Origin: Fidelibacterota bacterium
Lineage (GTDB): Bacteria > Fidelibacterota > UBA8477 > JABMPR01
Length of the DNA: 7,765 bases
Direction: 5' to 3'
Assembly: GCA_030595455.1 (NCBI GenBank)
Contig: JAUVDF010000038.1
Coordinates: 1 to 7,765 of the forward strand
Part shown: positions 6,901-7,765 of the stretch, piece after piece
Layout of the letters: every line of letters begins with the position of its first letter
Position numbering within the stretch: position 1 is the stretch's first letter
Program-made: the position numbers and the translations under genes
Notes under the pieces: model-generated
Told to the model about the DNA's origin: nothing
Databases searched by the model: none
Seen by the model: only the letters and a program-made list of their open reading frames with translations

Positions 6901-7519
6901 AGTTTATGGCGGTTGGAAGCATCAGGATTATTTCATTAATGGTCAGTTTGATATTGGGCAGCATCAATTTGACTCAACTCGTAAGATTATTGTTGGTGCA
7001 ACAAACTCTACTGCTAGTGCTGATTATGATTCAGAACAGTATAGTATGATTGTAGAGGGAGGCAAGAATATTAAATTGTCACCAGTCACAACTCTAACTC
7101 CTTTTGCGGGACTGAGTTATTTTCTTATACATCGCGATAGCTTTACAGAAACCGGAGCTGGTGCAGAAAATCTGAAAGTAAGTAGTGAAAAAGATGAATT
7201 GTTTCGTTCACAATTAGGTCTGCAAGTTTCACATGTATTTAAGACTGATAATGATAAAGCACTAACAGGTGATCTTTCTATGGCTTGGGTACATGACTAT
7301 GGAAGTACCGAAGATAGTATAACAGCAGGCTTCAGCACCGCATCAAATACAAAATTTAATATTACGGGTCCAAAACTGGATCGTGACAGATTAGCATTAA
7401 GTGCTGGATTCACCGGTGCTTTATCAGATGATATAGATTTAAACATACACTATAATGCAGAAATCTCTAGCTCTGATGATCATCAATATCTTTCTGCCAC
7501 ATTACGTTATATGTGGTAA
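3992..7519 (+). CDS. Type Va autotransporter with T5SS/PEP-CTERM-type repeats
   Basis: About 1175 residues from the ATG at 3992. An in-frame TTG at 3977 would add five residues; ATG was preferred, and both have poor ribosome sites. A Sec signal peptide (LVFISLSASLIAV core) should be cut after AFS at residue 33. The mature N-terminus has a W-D-x-x-x-x-D-W-F / NW / DDVYI cap. Ten repeats of the GSLAISNGGVVSNT - IG - GSVTVDGVGSTWTNS - L-IG type then start at residues 91, 141, 191, 241, 291, 341, 391, 447, 499 and 549, predicted to form a right-handed beta-helix. Next come an autotransporter-associated beta-strand repeat (LTGTNTYTGDTTIDAGTL, ~642-659) and PGNSIGTINVSGN. A helical linker follows (TPNQLAVANTL to LLGDRL, ~809-875). 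The beta-barrel runs from EEEVWLTVYG (~900) to the final aromatic TLRYMW. There is no cysteine and no recognisable protease or lipase motif, so the passenger is probably structural or adhesive. It is more AT-rich than the upstream genes. Confidence 0.95.
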   Translation: MPNLKSAKSNNYSRTLVFISLSASLIAVNPAFSADVAWDSTINDWFVNTNWDPTTIPIATDDVYIDNGGTAQVGAGIGQFLFLYVGYSDTGSLEISNGGEISGTFGAIGSQSNSTGSVTVNGAGSSWVNSDLLAIGVSGVGSLSISNAGVVSNTIGDIGYNVDGIGSVTVDGTDSTWNNSNRLYIGDFGTASLAISNGGVVSNTAGHIGYNSVAAGSVTVDGVGSTWTNSSSLFIGHAGDGSLAISNGGAVSNTDSYIGTISGSSGSVTVDGVGSSWTNSDSLEIGAAGTGSLAISNGGVVSNTLGVIGSFSSGIGSVTVDGVGSTWTNSSWLFIGNVGDGSLAISNGGAVTNTVSHIGSDTGSTGVVSVDGTGSLWNSTSNLYIGNWGTASLDISNGGKVTSGDGSFGDETHVGEELGSDGSVTVSGNGSFWDVQSFLRIGYHGTGRLDIRNGGVVDTEYFVAVGTLGTGNGSLTVDGIGSTLNSVGNELHIGYEGTGDLTISNGGVINNRDAYIGNKIGSTGSVTVDGTGSAWNNSRNFFIGDSGTGSVSVSNGGTVNVSGDTNIGSNIGSTGTLNIGTGSAAGVFNTASINGGLGTATINFNHTDTDYYFTNDGSSSGASVLVTGSTIVNQIGSGKTVLTGTNTYTGDTTIDAGTLWVNGSNSHSTTRVNTGGILGGTGTVGDVILSGGTFAPGNSIGTINVSGNVDFSGGGLYQVEVDAAGNSDLINATGTATLTGGSVEVLAENTTYQASTDYTILNAMGGLDGTFNSVTSNLAFLEPTLNYDANNVFLNLARNTTSFSDVAFTPNQLAVANTLSNSNEPSLEDLIDDIEGLTEDDARQAFDSLGGVQYANIQSILPKLSQTFQNLLGDRLKGDTLAFNDSSMQGLNSGDTLSAEEEVWLTVYGSSGDIDNTSKASGSDYDTQGIIIGTERDIHSNLRLGVAAGYADSDIDAKDFDGDVDSYQLAVYGGWKHQDYFINGQFDIGQHQFDSTRKIIVGATNSTASADYDSEQYSMIVEGGKNIKLSPVTTLTPFAGLSYFLIHRDSFTETGAGAENLKVSSEKDELFRSQLGLQVSHVFKTDNDKALTGDLSMAWVHDYGSTEDSITAGFSTASNTKFNITGPKLDRDRLALSAGFTGALSDDIDLNIHYNAEISSSDDHQYLSATLRYMW
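4262..5785 (+). repeat. 150-bp tandem repeat array in the autotransporter passenger
   Basis: Ten tandem units begin at 4262, 4412, 4562, 4712, 4862, 5012, 5162, 5330, 5486 and 5636. The first six spacings are exactly 150 bp, then 168, 156 and 150. Units in the first part are close at DNA level. For example, 4641-4750 matches 4941-5050 at 99 of 110 positions but matches the adjacent unit at 4791-4900 at only 84 of 110, which indicates a two-unit (300-bp) duplication. Later units are more diverged and more T-rich. The end is approximate. Confidence 0.9.
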
Positions 7520-7619
7520 AGGAAGGGAAATAAAGAGGCACTCTAGTACATCAATTACTCATTAGGTCATTCAGTGTTTGAAATAAATATTAAAAACATA
7601 CAGGGAAAGTCTGAAAGCC

Positions 7620-7649
7620 TTGTAGTGTTAACCTCTAATTCATTATAAA
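7620..7649 (+). promoter_or_regulatory. Candidate promoter upstream of the right-edge reading frame
   Basis: TTGTAG (7620-7625) and TATAAA (7644-7649) are separated by 18 bp. The -10 is a five-of-six match, the -35 only three of six. It would give a leader of about 60 bases that contains the hairpin at 7666-7701. Confidence 0.3.
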
Positions 7650-7665
7650 GCATGAGTGTCCAATA

Positions 7666-7701
7666 ATTAAAGTATGGAATTCTTTTATTCCAAACTTTAA
7701 T
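7666..7701 (+). repeat. 15-bp imperfect hairpin in the leader before a ribosome site
   Basis: ATTAAAGTATGGAAT (7666-7680) pairs with 7687-7701 with a single mismatch and a six-base loop TCTTTT. The stem ends two bases before the Shine-Dalgarno AGGAG (7704-7708), so it could modulate ribosome access. No T-run follows the stem, arguing against an intrinsic terminator for the autotransporter. Confidence 0.55.
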
Positions 7702-7703
7702 CT

Positions 7704-7708
7704 AGGAG
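7704..7708 (+). promoter_or_regulatory. Strong Shine-Dalgarno at the right edge
   Basis: AGGAG lies seven bases before the ATG at 7716, the best ribosome site in the window. It supports real translation starting at 7716 even though the frame is only nine codons long. Confidence 0.45.
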
Positions 7709-7715
7709 AAGGCTC

Positions 7716-7745
7716 ATGAAAATAACAGAGCCTAATCTATACTGA
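7716..7745 (+). CDS. Possible 9-residue leader peptide, overlapping a downstream start
   Basis: ATG at 7716 reads MKITEPNLY and stops at TGA 7743-7745. The last base of that stop is the A of another ATG (TGATG, 7743-7747), whose frame reads MFKVLYR to the window edge. A short translated leader coupled to a following gene is one reading. Another is a longer gene beginning at 7716 and broken by a frameshift; the alternative frame continues only to a TAG at 7762. AGGCTC (7710-7715) and GAGCCT (7728-7733) can form a stem that would hide the start codon. I do not recognise a family. Confidence 0.25.
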   Translation: MKITEPNLY

Positions 7746-7765
7746 TGTTCAAGGTCTTATATAGG

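Noticed and set aside
3992..7519. Enzymatic passenger (protease, esterase) or PEP-CTERM anchor
   Set aside because: No catalytic motif is visible, and the C-terminus is a full autotransporter barrel ending in an aromatic residue, not a PEP-CTERM signal.

Overview
The window comes from a Gram-negative bacterium, most likely a proteobacterium. The direct evidence is a complete type Va autotransporter, which needs an outer membrane, and a sensor kinase / stand-alone receiver pair of proteobacterial or cyanobacterial style. I cannot place it lower from sequence alone. All supported genes lie on the plus strand. No tRNA, rRNA, CRISPR array or transposase is visible.

Layout. (1) 31-936 encodes an ATP-cone plus P-loop kinase resembling archaeal 2-phosphoglycerate kinase. 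Its frame is open to the left window edge. (2) 962-2968 starts 25 bp later, probably in the same operon. It encodes a membrane sensor histidine kinase with a periplasmic CHASE domain and a cytoplasmic HisKA/HATPase core. (3) 2969-3143 is an AT-rich gap with a weak terminator-like hairpin and a candidate extended -10 promoter. (4) 3144-3557 encodes a single-domain CheY/Rcp1-like response regulator, probably a partner of the kinase. It is bracketed by two related 47-49 bp palindromic elements that begin AGTAACA and end TGTTACT. (5) 3558-3991 is a long AT-rich non-coding stretch. It holds a perfect 19-bp stem hairpin, further inverted repeats and a consensus TATAAT box. (6) 3992-7519 encodes a ~1175-residue autotransporter: Sec signal peptide, ten ~50-residue T5SS/PEP-CTERM-type repeats (the first seven spaced by exactly 150 bp), an autotransporter-associated beta-strand repeat, a linker and a C-terminal beta-barrel ending in Trp. 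(7) 7520-7765 holds a candidate promoter, a 15-bp-stem hairpin just before a strong Shine-Dalgarno, and a 9-codon ORF whose stop overlaps another ATG at the right edge.

How the parts may work together. CHASE kinase and receiver form a plausible phosphotransfer pair. The receiver has no DNA-binding or enzymatic output, so it would act by protein contact or phosphorelay. The kinase-like enzyme upstream shares an operon-like layout with the sensor. The autotransporter would place a long beta-helical, enzyme-less passenger on the cell surface, consistent with adhesion or surface structure. Its base composition is visibly more AT-rich than the signalling genes, especially after about 5160, and it has its own leader, so it is probably a separate transcription unit. 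No completely new system can be claimed. The features most worth a second look are the paired AGTAACA elements, the higher-order repeat structure of the passenger and the structured leader with a tiny ORF at the right edge.
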